DNA of 64,000 nucleotides from Arthrobacter sp. FW305-BF8 (GTDB lineage: Bacteria; Actinomycetota; Actinomycetes; Actinomycetales; Micrococcaceae): NCBI RefSeq assembly GCF_021789315.1, contig NZ_CP084561.1, positions 310,001 through 374,000 on the forward strand, in the 5' to 3' direction. Positions 9,052 to 18,424 of this stretch are shown in pieces. A model generated the notes under the pieces. That model worked only from the letters and a program-made list of their open reading frames with translations, made no database searches and was not told where the DNA came from. The position numbers and the translations under genes were made by a program. The number at the start of each line of letters is the position of its first letter. The first letter of the stretch is position 1.

Positions 9052-11258
9052 GGCGTGATCTCCCAGCCAAACATCATGGCGTGGTCCTCGTGTGCCAGGT
9101 TGTGGCAGTGCGCCACGTACGGTCCCACAAAGTCCCTGAAGCCGCGGTAGATGATCACCGACTCGCCGGGATCCAGGGCCACCAAGTCCTCACGCGACAC
9201 ATCGTCCGGATGGCCCTTGTCGCCGCCGCGGGTCACGTCCCTGTTGTTCCGCATGACGGTCCGGTGTTCCTCCATGTGCAGGTGGAACGGATGGACCCAG
9301 CCGCCGCCGCCGTTGCGGATCTCCCAGAGGTTGAAGCTGCCCTTCTTCTGCTGCGCAAGCGGTGAGCGGCCGGCACGGTTCTTCAGGCTCGTCGCCACGG
9401 TGTTCGGGGTGAAGGGCTTGCCGTTGATGAGCCACTCGGTTTCGCCGCCGCCCGAGCCGCGTTCCACCTCGAATATCAGGCGGTTGTCCAGCATGGTCTG
9501 CCAGTTGCTCGGCAGCGGCGGAAGATCGCGCATCTTCGTGGGGATCTTGCTGTCATCGGGAGCGTCGTCGCCGATCACGATCTTCAGTACGGGCACCTTG
9601 TAATTCGGGTCAGGCGAGAACCGGGAGGAGTTGCTCCACATCCGGCCGTTGGGCATCTTCATGACGTTCGTCAGGTAGATGACGTCGCCCTTGGTGGTGG
9701 GCGTACCGTCCTGGTACCGGCTGAAGTCCACCACCACTTCACGCCGCTTGGCCGGCCACAGCTCGAAGGAATCGCGCTTGATCGGGAACGGCAGCAGGCC
9801 GCCGTCGGACGCGATCTGGGTGAACTGCATGCACTGCTGGGCGTCCGGGATCCTGTACTGGCCCTCCAGTTCGTCGCCCTTGTAGCCGAGGGATACAGCT
9901 GTCTTGGGGCCCTTGGTGGAACTCATGAGCTTGAACTCGTAGATGCGGGCGATGGATGCGTCGAGGAAGCGGAAGCGGTACTTGCGCCGCTTCACCTCCA
10001 GCACCGGATTGGCGGTTCCGTTCACAGTGAAGATGTCGCCCACGAAGCCGTGGTTGGGGAAGTGCTTGTAGAACGTCTTGCCCCACCATTCGGGGTGCTT
10101 GGCCGGGTTCTTGGCGTCCGGGAACTCCTTCTGTACGTCGTGGATGTCCTTGTGCATGGTGACGCCGTCGTCCAGCCTGCAGTCGTAGAAGGCCAGCGGA
10201 ATGTCGTAGTCGACGTCGAAGGATCCGTCCGAGTTGTCCTTGCGGACGCCGGGGAGCCGCAAACCCTTGGTCTCATCGCCCATGTCCATGCTGCCCTTCG
10301 GGTCATAGATGGGGTAGAGGCCCACCATGCCCTTGTAGACATTGGACCCCGTGTGGTCCATCCGGTGGTCGTGGAACCAAAAGAAGCTCTGCTTCTCGCG
10401 GTCGTCATTGCCGGCCGGCCAGTTCAGGTACAGGTTGTCGCAAAATGTCCCCGGCAGGTAGCCCTCATACTTGGGCCCGGAGACCATTGAGTAGTGCGGA
10501 TTGCCGTCGCTCTCGGGCGCAGTGTGGCCGTTGTGCAGGTGGGTCAGGAAGGACCAGTCGGGCGAACCGAAGTCCTGGCGGTCCAGCCCCTTTTCGTTCT
10601 TATCCAACTGGTTCTCGAACCGGACCAGCACAGGCTTGCCATACTCTGCGTTGATCATCGGCCCGGGAAAGGTCCCGTTGAAGCTGTAGATGGTGCTGTA
10701 TGGCAGCTTCCTGATTGTGCCGGCCGGGTAGGTCTTGCCCTTGTCGTCGAACGAGATTGTGGGCCGTCCGTTGGCGTCGATGGGCAGCACATCCGACTTG
10801 GTGAATGCATGCTCGCCCAGTTTTACATCGATCTTGTACACGAGAGGGTCGGGGGATCCGATCTGATTCGGCCAGATCTGATGCCGCTCATTCTTGAACG
10901 AGCTCTGCTGGCCCTGGCCGGGGCCGGGCGGTTCGTCCCATTCGGTGTAGCCCTTGGTGGAGCTATCACCCACGGCCGGCGTGGGAGCCAAGGCCTTGGG
11001 AATGGTCAGCTCCTCGTCGAACGGCTTCAGAATCAGCGGGCTGGTGGGGAACGATTCCACATAGAACAGCAGGTCCCCGAGGGCAGTGGACGAGGCCGCG
11101 AACGCGCCGTCAGGCGAAAGGAGCCCTTTCTGCGCAAGCAGGGGGCCCGCCCAGCCCTGCGCGGCCACGAGGGCCGCCCCGGCACCTCCGGCCGCACCCA
11201 GCCGCAAGATATTGCGGCGGGACACTTCGTTTGTGGTTTTTGCGGATTCTTCTGACAT
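9048..11258 (-). CDS. Tat-exported multicopper oxidase
   Basis: 736 aa from the ATG at 11258, which has AAGGAGG 10 bases upstream; an in-frame TTG at 11282 is rejected because it contains that ribosome site. A Tat signal SRRNILRLGAAGGAGAAL starts near residue 12. All four copper motifs are present: THLHNGHT, WFHDHRMDHTGS, HPFHLHMEEH and the C-terminal HCHNLAHEDHAMMFGW, which carries the Cys-His pair and an axial Met. It is larger than typical laccases (about 500 aa) and closer in size to phenoxazinone-synthase or bilirubin-oxidase-like enzymes. Substrate (phenol, metal ion or pigment) unknown. It is coupled to a membrane-protein gene. Confidence 0.93.
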   Translation of the reverse strand: MSEESAKTTNEVSRRNILRLGAAGGAGAALVAAQGWAGPLLAQKGLLSPDGAFAASSTALGDLLFYVESFPTSPLILKPFDEELTIPKALAPTPAVGDSSTKGYTEWDEPPGPGQGQQSSFKNERHQIWPNQIGSPDPLVYKIDVKLGEHAFTKSDVLPIDANGRPTISFDDKGKTYPAGTIRKLPYSTIYSFNGTFPGPMINAEYGKPVLVRFENQLDKNEKGLDRQDFGSPDWSFLTHLHNGHTAPESDGNPHYSMVSGPKYEGYLPGTFCDNLYLNWPAGNDDREKQSFFWFHDHRMDHTGSNVYKGMVGLYPIYDPKGSMDMGDETKGLRLPGVRKDNSDGSFDVDYDIPLAFYDCRLDDGVTMHKDIHDVQKEFPDAKNPAKHPEWWGKTFYKHFPNHGFVGDIFTVNGTANPVLEVKRRKYRFRFLDASIARIYEFKLMSSTKGPKTAVSLGYKGDELEGQYRIPDAQQCMQFTQIASDGGLLPFPIKRDSFELWPAKRREVVVDFSRYQDGTPTTKGDVIYLTNVMKMPNGRMWSNSSRFSPDPNYKVPVLKIVIGDDAPDDSKIPTKMRDLPPLPSNWQTMLDNRLIFEVERGSGGGETEWLINGKPFTPNTVATSLKNRAGRSPLAQQKKGSFNLWEIRNGGGGWVHPFHLHMEEHRTVMRNNRDVTRGGDKGHPDDVSREDLVALDPGESVIIYRGFRDFVGPYVAHCHNLAHEDHAMMFGWEITP

Positions 11259-11568
11259 GGGTATGCGCCTCCTTCGGGGCAAAAAAGAATGGCCTGGTGG
11301 GCCCCGGTATTAGAGCTGTCTCAGGGTCCTGTCCCGGCGGTTTCTTCACCGGGTAGTCCTGGCCTTGCGGAAGCCGGTTGCGCCTGTCGTTGCCCCGCGC
11401 AACTACTGTGCGGGCCGGGGCTTGGGAAAACATTGGACGAATGCGGTGCATACCCCCTCAATGAGACGGGTATAAGGGGGTGGTCGTTCCAAGGCCGCGG
11501 CCAAGTGAAGAAAGAGCACGGGCCGGAAAAGCGGGGTTGCTGGTTAAACGTTGAATCAGAAGCCCGGG
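11259..11568. promoter_or_regulatory. 310-base intergenic region with a CsoR-like copper operator candidate
   Basis: This gap holds the oxidase ribosome site and a symmetric element: ATACCC (11450-11455) with GGGTAT (11468-11473), overlapped by ACCCCCT (11452-11458) with AGGGGGT (11475-11481). AT-flanked G/C runs facing each other resemble CsoR-family copper-sensor operators, which would suit a copper enzyme. No csoR gene lies in the window. I see no small gene in this stretch. Confidence 0.4.
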
Positions 11569-13182
11569 CTAGAAGAGCGGGGCGAGCCCGTTCCACCCGG
11601 CGCCGATGCGCACCCGGGAGGCGAACTGGAAAGTGCCGAGCCCGGGGTAGAGCCACAGGACGCCGGCGGCGTCGCGCGCCAGCAGGTCCGGGTTGCGGTC
11701 GCCGTTGAAGTCGCCGGGACTTACGACGGCGGTCATGACGTTCCAGCCGGAACCCACCCGGACGCGGGGGAGCCAACCGCCCGTACCCGTGCCGCGGTAC
11801 AGCCACAGGACGCCGGTGGCGCGCTCGCGGGCCAAGACGTCGACGCTGCCGTCGCCGTTCATGTCGCCCGGGCCCACCAGGGCGTTGAAGATGTTCCAGC
11901 CGGAGCCCACGCGGGTCCGCGGCAGGAAGCCGCCCGTGCCGTTGCCGCGGTACAGCCAGAGAAAACCGGTGGCAGACTCTCGGGCAAGGATGTCCACACG
12001 CTGGTCACCGCTGAAATCACCCGGCCCGATGATGGCGCTGATGGCGTTCCAGCCGGCGCCGATCCTGGTCCGGGGAAGGAATCCGCCGGTGCCGTTGCCG
12101 CGGTACAGCCAGAGGATGCCGGTGGCATCCTCCCGGGCGAGGACGTCCAGCGCGCCGTCGCCGTTAAGGTCGCCGGGAGTCTCAAGGGCGCTGTAGCCCC
12201 GCCAGCCGTTACTGATCCGCACGCCGGGGAGCGGACTGCCGCGGCCGTTCCCCCGATACAGCCGCAGTTCAGCCGTCGCCGTGACCCGGGCCAGAATGTC
12301 CGTGTTCCAGTCCCCGTTGAAGTCGGCCGTCGAGCGGGACAGGGTGGACGCCGGAACCGGCAGGGGAGTGAAAGCGTAGGGGTCGCAGGTCAGGTCGTAG
12401 TCCCGGGTGTCGTCGTACCACTGGGAAAGGTACACGCGGCCGCCGGAGAAGCTTGGGGTGCGGCAAAGATTCAGGGCTTCGGCGGGGAAATCCAGCCGTC
12501 CGGCGGTGGCCCACACCGGAACGCCGGAGAGCCGCCAGGAACCGGTGATGCTGGCCCAGCCCGAAGCGAACGAGTACAGGCCATAGGAATAGCCGGAATC
12601 CCGCAGCCCGCGCATGAGGCCCTCGATGATGTACCGGTTTTCGCGCTGCTGCGCCGCGCTCGCCGTGGGCCAAGGCTGGGCCGGGCGTGGTTCGACGTCG
12701 ATCCACACCACGCGCGGCGCAAACGGAACCCGCGCCAGGCTGGCAACCGCAAACCGTGCTTCGGCGTAGCCGACGTTGGAAAGCTGCCCCGCCCGGGTGG
12801 CTGCCGACCACGGTCCCGAGGACCGGTGGGCGGTGAGCTGGGCGGCCGTGGGGAAGGCGGCCATGGTGTAGGCCTGGGCCGGTTTCCGGTTGCTGGACGC
12901 CCAGGCAACCTGGCTGGCCAGGCACGGGTTCTCCGTGAAGGGCAGTCCCTTCGTCAGCCCGATCACCACGAACTGGGACGCCGCCGGCGGGAGGGGCAGG
13001 CCAAAGCCGCCCATCGACGTCGGGCACTGGGGCCAGGAGATGTCATGGCCCTTGAGTGAAACTGCGCGTGCAGGAGCGGCGCCGGGCAGGTACCCAAGGA
13101 GGAAGGCGAGCAGGAGCAGGAGGCCCGTCAGCATGTGCCGTGCGGAAGATCCGGCCCCAGAATGATGAACTTTTCCGTTCAT
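11569..13182 (-). CDS. Secreted GH25-like protein with FG-GAP-type repeats
   Basis: 537 aa; ATG preceded by AAAGGAG. A Sec signal (LTGLLLLLAFLLGYLPGAAP) ends near residue 40. Residues ~43-265 resemble a GH25-like barrel: GHDISWPQCP at the start, the acidic VVWIDVEPRP, and YLSQWYDDTRDYDLTCD. The catalytic status is uncertain. From residue ~283 to the end come five repeats of about 51 residues with calcium-loop-like DxNxDxxxDxLAR segments and WLYRGNGTGG, an FG-GAP/VCBS-type propeller. It is probably a cell-surface or secreted wall-active or carbohydrate-binding protein. It is monocistronic and divergent from the lacI gene at 13265. Confidence 0.82.
   Translation of the reverse strand: MNGKVHHSGAGSSARHMLTGLLLLLAFLLGYLPGAAPARAVSLKGHDISWPQCPTSMGGFGLPLPPAASQFVVIGLTKGLPFTENPCLASQVAWASSNRKPAQAYTMAAFPTAAQLTAHRSSGPWSAATRAGQLSNVGYAEARFAVASLARVPFAPRVVWIDVEPRPAQPWPTASAAQQRENRYIIEGLMRGLRDSGYSYGLYSFASGWASITGSWRLSGVPVWATAGRLDFPAEALNLCRTPSFSGGRVYLSQWYDDTRDYDLTCDPYAFTPLPVPASTLSRSTADFNGDWNTDILARVTATAELRLYRGNGRGSPLPGVRISNGWRGYSALETPGDLNGDGALDVLAREDATGILWLYRGNGTGGFLPRTRIGAGWNAISAIIGPGDFSGDQRVDILARESATGFLWLYRGNGTGGFLPRTRVGSGWNIFNALVGPGDMNGDGSVDVLARERATGVLWLYRGTGTGGWLPRVRVGSGWNVMTAVVSPGDFNGDRNPDLLARDAAGVLWLYPGLGTFQFASRVRIGAGWNGLAPLF
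11572..12335 (-). repeat. Five tandem 153-bp coding repeats (FG-GAP-type)
   Basis: Repeat unit 51 codons. DNA-level identity is high between the two central units; for example GTTGCCGCGGTACAGCCAGA occurs at 11941 and again exactly 153 bases later at 12094. The outer units are more diverged. This suggests recent internal duplication or gene conversion within the propeller domain. Confidence 0.85.
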
Positions 13183-13264
13183 CGCCAGCGCTCCTTTGCT
13201 CCCATCAGTTTACGTCCCGCCGCGTCTATTCGTGCTTCCGGCTTGGGTCGCGCACAATTACCCC

Positions 13265-14275
13265 ATGGCAAAAACCAGTGCCCGGATGCCCCGGCTTGAG
13301 GATGTGGCTGAGCGTGCGGGAGTCTCGCACCAGACCGTGTCGCGGGTGATCAACAACCACCCCAACGTCAGCAAGGCCACGCGTGAGCGCGTCGAGGCGG
13401 CCATTGCCGAGCTGGGTTACCGGCGCAACACCGCGGCGCGGAGCCTGGTGACCCGGAAGTCGCAGACCATAGGAGTGCTGGGCAGCGAGCTTTCCCAGTA
13501 CGGTCCGGCCAACACCTTGCTGGGCGTTGAGCATGCCGCGCGCGATGCCGGCTACTTCGTCAGCATCGCGGCCCTGCGGGCAGTGAGCCGCGAGGCCATC
13601 TTCGATGCCATCCGGCACTTCCTGGATCAGTCGGTGGACGGCATTGTGGTGATCGTGCCGCATTCCGAGACGCTCCTTGCCCTCGAGGAACTGAAACCCG
13701 GGGTGCCCGTGGTGGCCGTGGGATCGCTGGGCAGCGAGTCGGTGAGCGGCGCCATGGTGGACCAGAAGCGGGGAGCCGAGCTCGCCGTCGGGCATTTGAT
13801 TGAGCAGGGCCACCGCCGGATCGGCCACATTGCCGGCCCGCAGGACTGGATCGACGCCGTGGCGCGCGCCGAGGGCTGGAGCGCGGCCCTGCGCGCGGCC
13901 GGCCTGGATGACAATCTTGTGGTCGAGGGCGACTGGAGCGCCGGCAGCGGCTATGAGATCGGGCGGAAGCTGGCTGCGGAACGGACCGCAACGGCGCTGT
14001 TCGTGGGCAATGACCAGATGTCCCTGGGCTTGCTCCGCGCCTTCAGCGAAGCGGGCGTCCGCGTGCCGGAGGACGTCTCGGTGGTGGGCTTTGACGACCA
14101 GCCGGAGTCGGGCTATTTCACGCCACCCCTTACCACCGTGCGGCAGGACTTCGAGGAGCTCGGCCGGCGCTGCATGGATCTGATGCTGAGCGCCATCGAG
14201 AACGGGGACACGGTGAGCACCACGGTGGTGGAGCCAGAACTCGTGGTCCGCGGGAGTACCGCCGCCCCTGCCTGA
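13265..14275 (+). CDS. LacI-family repressor, probable arabinose regulator
   Basis: 336 aa from ATG 13265. No ribosome site is visible, but CACAAT (13253-13258) ends 6 bases before the ATG, so a leaderless mRNA is likely. Helix-turn-helix LEDVAERAGVSHQTVSRVIN at residues ~10-29; hinge RRNTAARSL; the periplasmic-binding-like sensor domain ends in VVGFDDQPESGYFTPPLTTV. It stands immediately before araB in the same direction, and an operator overlaps the araB promoter, so it most likely represses the arabinose regulon and is released by L-arabinose or a derivative. It is closely similar to the LacI encoded at 19362, with the same recognition helix. Confidence 0.9.
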   Translation: MAKTSARMPRLEDVAERAGVSHQTVSRVINNHPNVSKATRERVEAAIAELGYRRNTAARSLVTRKSQTIGVLGSELSQYGPANTLLGVEHAARDAGYFVSIAALRAVSREAIFDAIRHFLDQSVDGIVVIVPHSETLLALEELKPGVPVVAVGSLGSESVSGAMVDQKRGAELAVGHLIEQGHRRIGHIAGPQDWIDAVARAEGWSAALRAAGLDDNLVVEGDWSAGSGYEIGRKLAAERTATALFVGNDQMSLGLLRAFSEAGVRVPEDVSVVGFDDQPESGYFTPPLTTVRQDFEELGRRCMDLMLSAIENGDTVSTTVVEPELVVRGSTAAPA

Positions 14276-14308
14276 GGGCACCGGTCCCGAGTCAGTGATC
14301 GAGGGCAC

Positions 14309-14338
14309 TTGACGCAGCAAGTTGTTAGCGCTCACAAT
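14309..14338 (+). promoter_or_regulatory. araB promoter with LacI-type operator
   Basis: -35 TTGACG (14309-14314), 18-base spacer, -10 CACAAT (14333-14338). The near-palindrome TGTTAGCGCTCACA (14323-14336) covers the spacer and -10, so a bound repressor would block RNA polymerase. One base differs from the perfect palindrome at 25996-26009 in front of the transporter genes. Confidence 0.75.
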
Positions 14339-14381
14339 AGTTTCAGCCCGGAAAGCAAACGGGCCTTTATCTGGAGGATTC

Positions 14382-16133
14382 ATGGACGTCACAGCAGACG
14401 GCAGCGAAAACTATGTCATCGGGGTGGACTACGGCACCCTGTCCGGCCGGGCCGTGGTTGTGCGGGTCCGGGACGGCAAGGAACTCGGCAGCGGCGTGTT
14501 CGACTACCCGCACGCGGTAGTCACCGAAGCGCTCCCCGCGGATGTCGCTGGTGCTGCTGATGGAACAGCCGCCAGGCTCCCCGGTGAATGGGCCCTGCAG
14601 GTACCCAACGACTACCGGGACGTGCTGCGGCACGCTGTTCCCGCCGCGATTGCGGACGCCGGAATCGACCCGGCCGCCGTCGTTGGAATTGCCACGGACT
14701 TCACCGCCTGCACCATGGTTCCCGTCAAAGCCGACGGCACCCCGCTCAACGAACTGCCCGGCTACGCCAACCGGCCGCACGCCTACGTCAAGCTCTGGCG
14801 CCACCACGCCGCGCAGGGCCAGGCCGACAGGATCAACGCCCTGGCCGCCGAGCTGGGCGAGTCCTGGCTGCCGCGCTATGGCGGGCTGATTTCGTCCGAG
14901 TGGGAGTTTGCCAAAGGACTGCAGCTGCTGGAGGAGGACCCCGAGGCTTACGCCGAGATGGACCATTGGGTGGAGGCTGCCGACTGGATCGTCTGGCAGC
15001 TCTGCGGCAACTACGTCCGCAACGCCTGCACCGCCGGCTACAAGGGCATCTACCAGGACGGGCACTACCCGTCTGAGGAGTTCCTCGCCGCCCTGAACCC
15101 GCAGTTCAAGGACTTCGTGAGCGCCAAGCTGGACCACACCATCGGCCGCCTGGGCGACGCCGCGGGTTACCTGACCGCCGAGGCCGCCGCCTGGACCGGA
15201 CTGCCGGAGGGCATCGCCGTCGCCGTGGGCAACGTGGATGCGCACGTCACCGCCCCGGCAGCGAAGGCTGTGGAGCCGGGCCAGCTCGTGGCCATCATGG
15301 GCACCTCCACCTGCCACGTCATGAACGGCGCGGAGCTCCATGAGGTGCCGGGAATGTGCGGCGTGGTGGACGGCGGCATCGTCGACGGGCTCTGGGGCTA
15401 CGAGGCCGGACAGTCCGGCGTGGGCGACATTTTCGGCTGGTTCACCAAGTACGGTGTCCCGCCCGAATACCATCAGGCCGCGGCCGACGCCGGGCAGGGC
15501 ATCCACGAATACCTGACGGACCTGGCGTCCGGGCAGGCGATCGGCCAGCACGGCCTGATCTCCCTCGACTGGCACTCGGGCAACCGCTCCGTGCTGGTGG
15601 ACCACGAGCTTTCCGGCGTGGTTGTGGGTCAGACCCTCGCCACCCGGCCCGAGGACATCTACCGGGCGCTGCTCGAGGCCACCGCCTTCGGCACCCGCAC
15701 CATCGTGGAGGCTTTCCGGGATTCCGGCGTTCCGGTGAAGGAATTCATCGTGGCCGGCGGCCTGCTGAAGAACAAGCTCCTGATGCAGATCTACTCCGAC
15801 GTGACCGGCCTCCAGCTCTCCACCATCGGTTCCACCCAGGGCCCGGCCCTGGGTTCGGCCATCCACGCGGCCGTTGCCGCAGGGAAGTACGCCGATGTCC
15901 GGGCCGCGTCCGAGGCGATGGGTGCCGCACCGGGCGCCGTCTACACTCCGATCCCGGAGAACGTCGCGGCGTACGACGAACTGTTCCGCGAGTACCGGAC
16001 CCTGCACGACTACTTCGGCCGGGGAACCAACGAGGTCATGCACCGGCTCAAGGCCATCCAGCGCAACGCTGCGCACCTAAACACACAGTCCCTGCAAACT
16101 GAGTCCCTGACCACTGAGGAGATTTCGGCGTGA
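14382..16133 (+). CDS. araB: Ribulokinase
   Basis: 583 aa from ATG 14382, with GGAGG 6 bases upstream. It phosphorylates L-ribulose with ATP to L-ribulose-5-phosphate in the cytoplasm. FGGY-kinase landmarks: phosphate loop YVIGVDYGTLSGRAVVV near residue 10, GIATDFTACTMVPV, MGTSTCHVMNG, and the ATP-site GGLLKNKLLMQIYSDVTG. Length fits AraB (about 560-580). It is the first gene of the arabinose operon; its TGA stop overlaps the araD GTG by 4 bases. Confidence 0.97.
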   Translation: MDVTADGSENYVIGVDYGTLSGRAVVVRVRDGKELGSGVFDYPHAVVTEALPADVAGAADGTAARLPGEWALQVPNDYRDVLRHAVPAAIADAGIDPAAVVGIATDFTACTMVPVKADGTPLNELPGYANRPHAYVKLWRHHAAQGQADRINALAAELGESWLPRYGGLISSEWEFAKGLQLLEEDPEAYAEMDHWVEAADWIVWQLCGNYVRNACTAGYKGIYQDGHYPSEEFLAALNPQFKDFVSAKLDHTIGRLGDAAGYLTAEAAAWTGLPEGIAVAVGNVDAHVTAPAAKAVEPGQLVAIMGTSTCHVMNGAELHEVPGMCGVVDGGIVDGLWGYEAGQSGVGDIFGWFTKYGVPPEYHQAAADAGQGIHEYLTDLASGQAIGQHGLISLDWHSGNRSVLVDHELSGVVVGQTLATRPEDIYRALLEATAFGTRTIVEAFRDSGVPVKEFIVAGGLLKNKLLMQIYSDVTGLQLSTIGSTQGPALGSAIHAAVAAGKYADVRAASEAMGAAPGAVYTPIPENVAAYDELFREYRTLHDYFGRGTNEVMHRLKAIQRNAAHLNTQSLQTESLTTEEISA

Positions 16134-16840
16134 GCGCACTGCTGGAAACCATTGCCCGTATCCGCCGTGAGGTCTGCGAACTGCACGCCGAGCTGACCCG
16201 GTATGGCCTTGTGGTCTGGACGGCAGGGAATGTCTCCGGCCGGATCCCCGGCTACGACCTCATGGTCATCAAGCCCTCCGGCGTCTCCTACGACGACCTG
16301 GCCCCGGAACTCATGGTGGTCACCGACCTCTACGGCATCCCGGTCAGCAGCCTGAGCGCAGACGCCGACGGCGTTCCGGCCCAGTGGGACAACCCGGACC
16401 TCACGCCGTCGTCCGATACCGCCGCGCACGCCTACGTCTACCGGAACATGCCCGACGTCGGCGGCGTGGTCCACACCCACTCGACCTACGCCACGGCTTG
16501 GGCAGCGCGCGGTGAGGAGATCCCGTGCGTGCTCACGATGATGGGCGATGAATTCGGCGGCCCCATCCCGGTGGGCCCGTTCGCGCTCATCGGCGACGAT
16601 TCGATCGGCCGCGGCATTGTGGAAACACTGCGCGGATCCAACTCCCCGGCGGTGCTCATGCAGAACCACGGCCCGTTCACCATCGGCAAGGACGCCCGCT
16701 CGGCAGTCAAGGCCGCCGTCATGTGCGAGGAAGTGGCCCGCACGGTCCACGTTTCCCGGCAGCTCGGTGAACCGCTGGCCATCGACCCGGCCCAGATCGA
16801 GTCGCTCTACGACCGCTACCAGAACGTTTACGGCCGCTAG
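16130..16840 (+). CDS. araD: L-ribulose-5-phosphate 4-epimerase
   Basis: 236 aa, GTG start in a GTGA overlap with araB. It converts L-ribulose-5-phosphate to D-xylulose-5-phosphate, which enters the pentose phosphate pathway. Class II aldolase-type zinc site: VVHTHSTYATAWAARG holds the paired histidines, and VLMQNHGPFTIGKDA the third. Substrate phosphate contacts GNVSGR and KPSG are present near residues 30 and 50. Length matches AraD (about 231). Confidence 0.97.
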   Translation: MSALLETIARIRREVCELHAELTRYGLVVWTAGNVSGRIPGYDLMVIKPSGVSYDDLAPELMVVTDLYGIPVSSLSADADGVPAQWDNPDLTPSSDTAAHAYVYRNMPDVGGVVHTHSTYATAWAARGEEIPCVLTMMGDEFGGPIPVGPFALIGDDSIGRGIVETLRGSNSPAVLMQNHGPFTIGKDARSAVKAAVMCEEVARTVHVSRQLGEPLAIDPAQIESLYDRYQNVYGR

Positions 16841-16903
16841 TTCCGGCCCCACCGCGGCCCCCACACCGCGGCCTCACACCCAAGATTTTCAAAGGAGACA
16901 CCA

Positions 16904-18424
16904 ATGCCCAGCGCCCACAACACCTCTCTCGAGCACTACGAGGTCTGGTTCCTCACCGGCAGCCAGCACCTCTACGGCGAGGATGTTCTGAAGCAGGTGG
17001 CGGCCCAGTCCCAGGAGATCGCCGCCGCCCTGAACGAGTCCTCGGACGTCCCGGTCAAGCTCGTCTGGAAGCCCGTGCTGACGGACTCGGACGCCATCCG
17101 CCGGACCGCGCTGGAAGCCAACTCGGACGATTCCGTGATCGGCGTGACGGCCTGGATGCACACGTTCTCCCCGGCCAAGATGTGGATCCAGGGCCTCGAC
17201 CTGCTCCGCAAGCCGCTGCTGCACCTGCACACCCAGGCCAACGTGGAACTGCCGTGGGCGGACATCGACTTCGACTTCATGAACCTGAACCAGGCCGCGC
17301 ACGGCGACCGCGAGTTCGGCTACATCCAGTCCCGGCTGGGGGTACCGCGCAAGACCGTGGTGGGCCACGTGTCCAACCCGGAGGTCGCCCGCCAGGTGGG
17401 CGTCTGGCAGCGCGCCTCCGCCGGCTGGGCCGCCGTCCGGAACCTGAGGCTGACCCGCTTCGGGGACAACATGCGCAACGTCGCCGTCACCGAAGGCGAC
17501 AAGACCGAGGCGGAGCTGCGCTTCGGCGTCTCGGTCAACACCTGGTCCGTCAACGAGCTCGCCGACGCCGTGCACGCCGCCGCGGAGTCCGACGTCGACA
17601 CTTTGGTTGCCGAGTACGAGCGGCTTTACGACGTAGCGCCGGAGCTCCGCTCCGACGGAGCGCGCCATGAGTCCCTCCGCTACAGCGCCCGCATCGAGCT
17701 CGGACTGCGCAGCTTCCTCGAAGCCAACGGCTCCGCCGCCTTCACCACATCCTTCGAGGACCTCGGCGAACTGCGGCAGCTGCCGGGCATGGCCGTCCAG
17801 CGGCTCATGGCCGACGGCTACGGCTTCGGTGCCGAGGGCGACTGGAAGACCGCCATCCTGATCCGCGCCGCCAAGGTCATGGGCGCCGGGCTGCCTGGTG
17901 GCGCCTCGCTGATGGAGGACTACACCTACCACCTGGTGCCCGGCCAGGAGAAGATCCTGGGCGCCCACATGCTGGAGGTCTGCCCCTCGCTGACGGCCTC
18001 CAAGCCGCGCGTCGAAATCCACCCGCTGGGCATCGGCGGCAAGGAAGACCCGGTCCGCATGGTCTTCGACACTGACGCCGGCCCCGGTGTCGTCGTCGCC
18101 CTGTCCGACATGCGCGACCGGTTCCGCCTGGTCGCCAACGCCGTCGACGTCGTCGACCTCGACGAGCCGCTGCCCAACCTGCCCGTAGCGCGGGCCCTCT
18201 GGGAACCGAAGCCCGACTTCGCCACCTCCGCCGCAGCCTGGCTGACGGCCGGGGCCGCGCACCACACCGTCCTTTCCACCCAGGTGGGCGTGGACGTGTT
18301 CGAGGACTTCGCCGAGATCGCGCAGACCGAGCTGCTCACCATCGACGAAGGCACCACCCTCAAGCAGTTCAAGAAGGAACTGGCCTGGAACGCCGCCTAC
18401 TACAGGCTGGCCGGCAGGCTGTGA
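16904..18424 (+). CDS. araA: L-arabinose isomerase
   Basis: 506 aa, ATG preceded by AAAGGAGA. It isomerises L-arabinose to L-ribulose using Mn(II). Recognisable by EVWFLTGSQHLYGEDVLKQV at the N-terminus, WMHTFSPAKMWI, the central EGDWKTAILIRAAKVMG and GGASLMEDYTYHL that supply metal-site glutamates, and HHTVLSTQ near the C-terminus. Third gene of the operon after a 63-base gap; it ends in a GTGA overlap with the mutarotase gene. Confidence 0.98.
   Translation: MPSAHNTSLEHYEVWFLTGSQHLYGEDVLKQVAAQSQEIAAALNESSDVPVKLVWKPVLTDSDAIRRTALEANSDDSVIGVTAWMHTFSPAKMWIQGLDLLRKPLLHLHTQANVELPWADIDFDFMNLNQAAHGDREFGYIQSRLGVPRKTVVGHVSNPEVARQVGVWQRASAGWAAVRNLRLTRFGDNMRNVAVTEGDKTEAELRFGVSVNTWSVNELADAVHAAAESDVDTLVAEYERLYDVAPELRSDGARHESLRYSARIELGLRSFLEANGSAAFTTSFEDLGELRQLPGMAVQRLMADGYGFGAEGDWKTAILIRAAKVMGAGLPGGASLMEDYTYHLVPGQEKILGAHMLEVCPSLTASKPRVEIHPLGIGGKEDPVRMVFDTDAGPGVVVALSDMRDRFRLVANAVDVVDLDEPLPNLPVARALWEPKPDFATSAAAWLTAGAAHHTVLSTQVGVDVFEDFAEIAQTELLTIDEGTTLKQFKKELAWNAAYYRLAGRL

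Noticed and set aside
14367..16076. Minus-strand open frame opposite araB
   Set aside because: Low-complexity composition without domain signals; the plus strand encodes an unmistakable ribulokinase.
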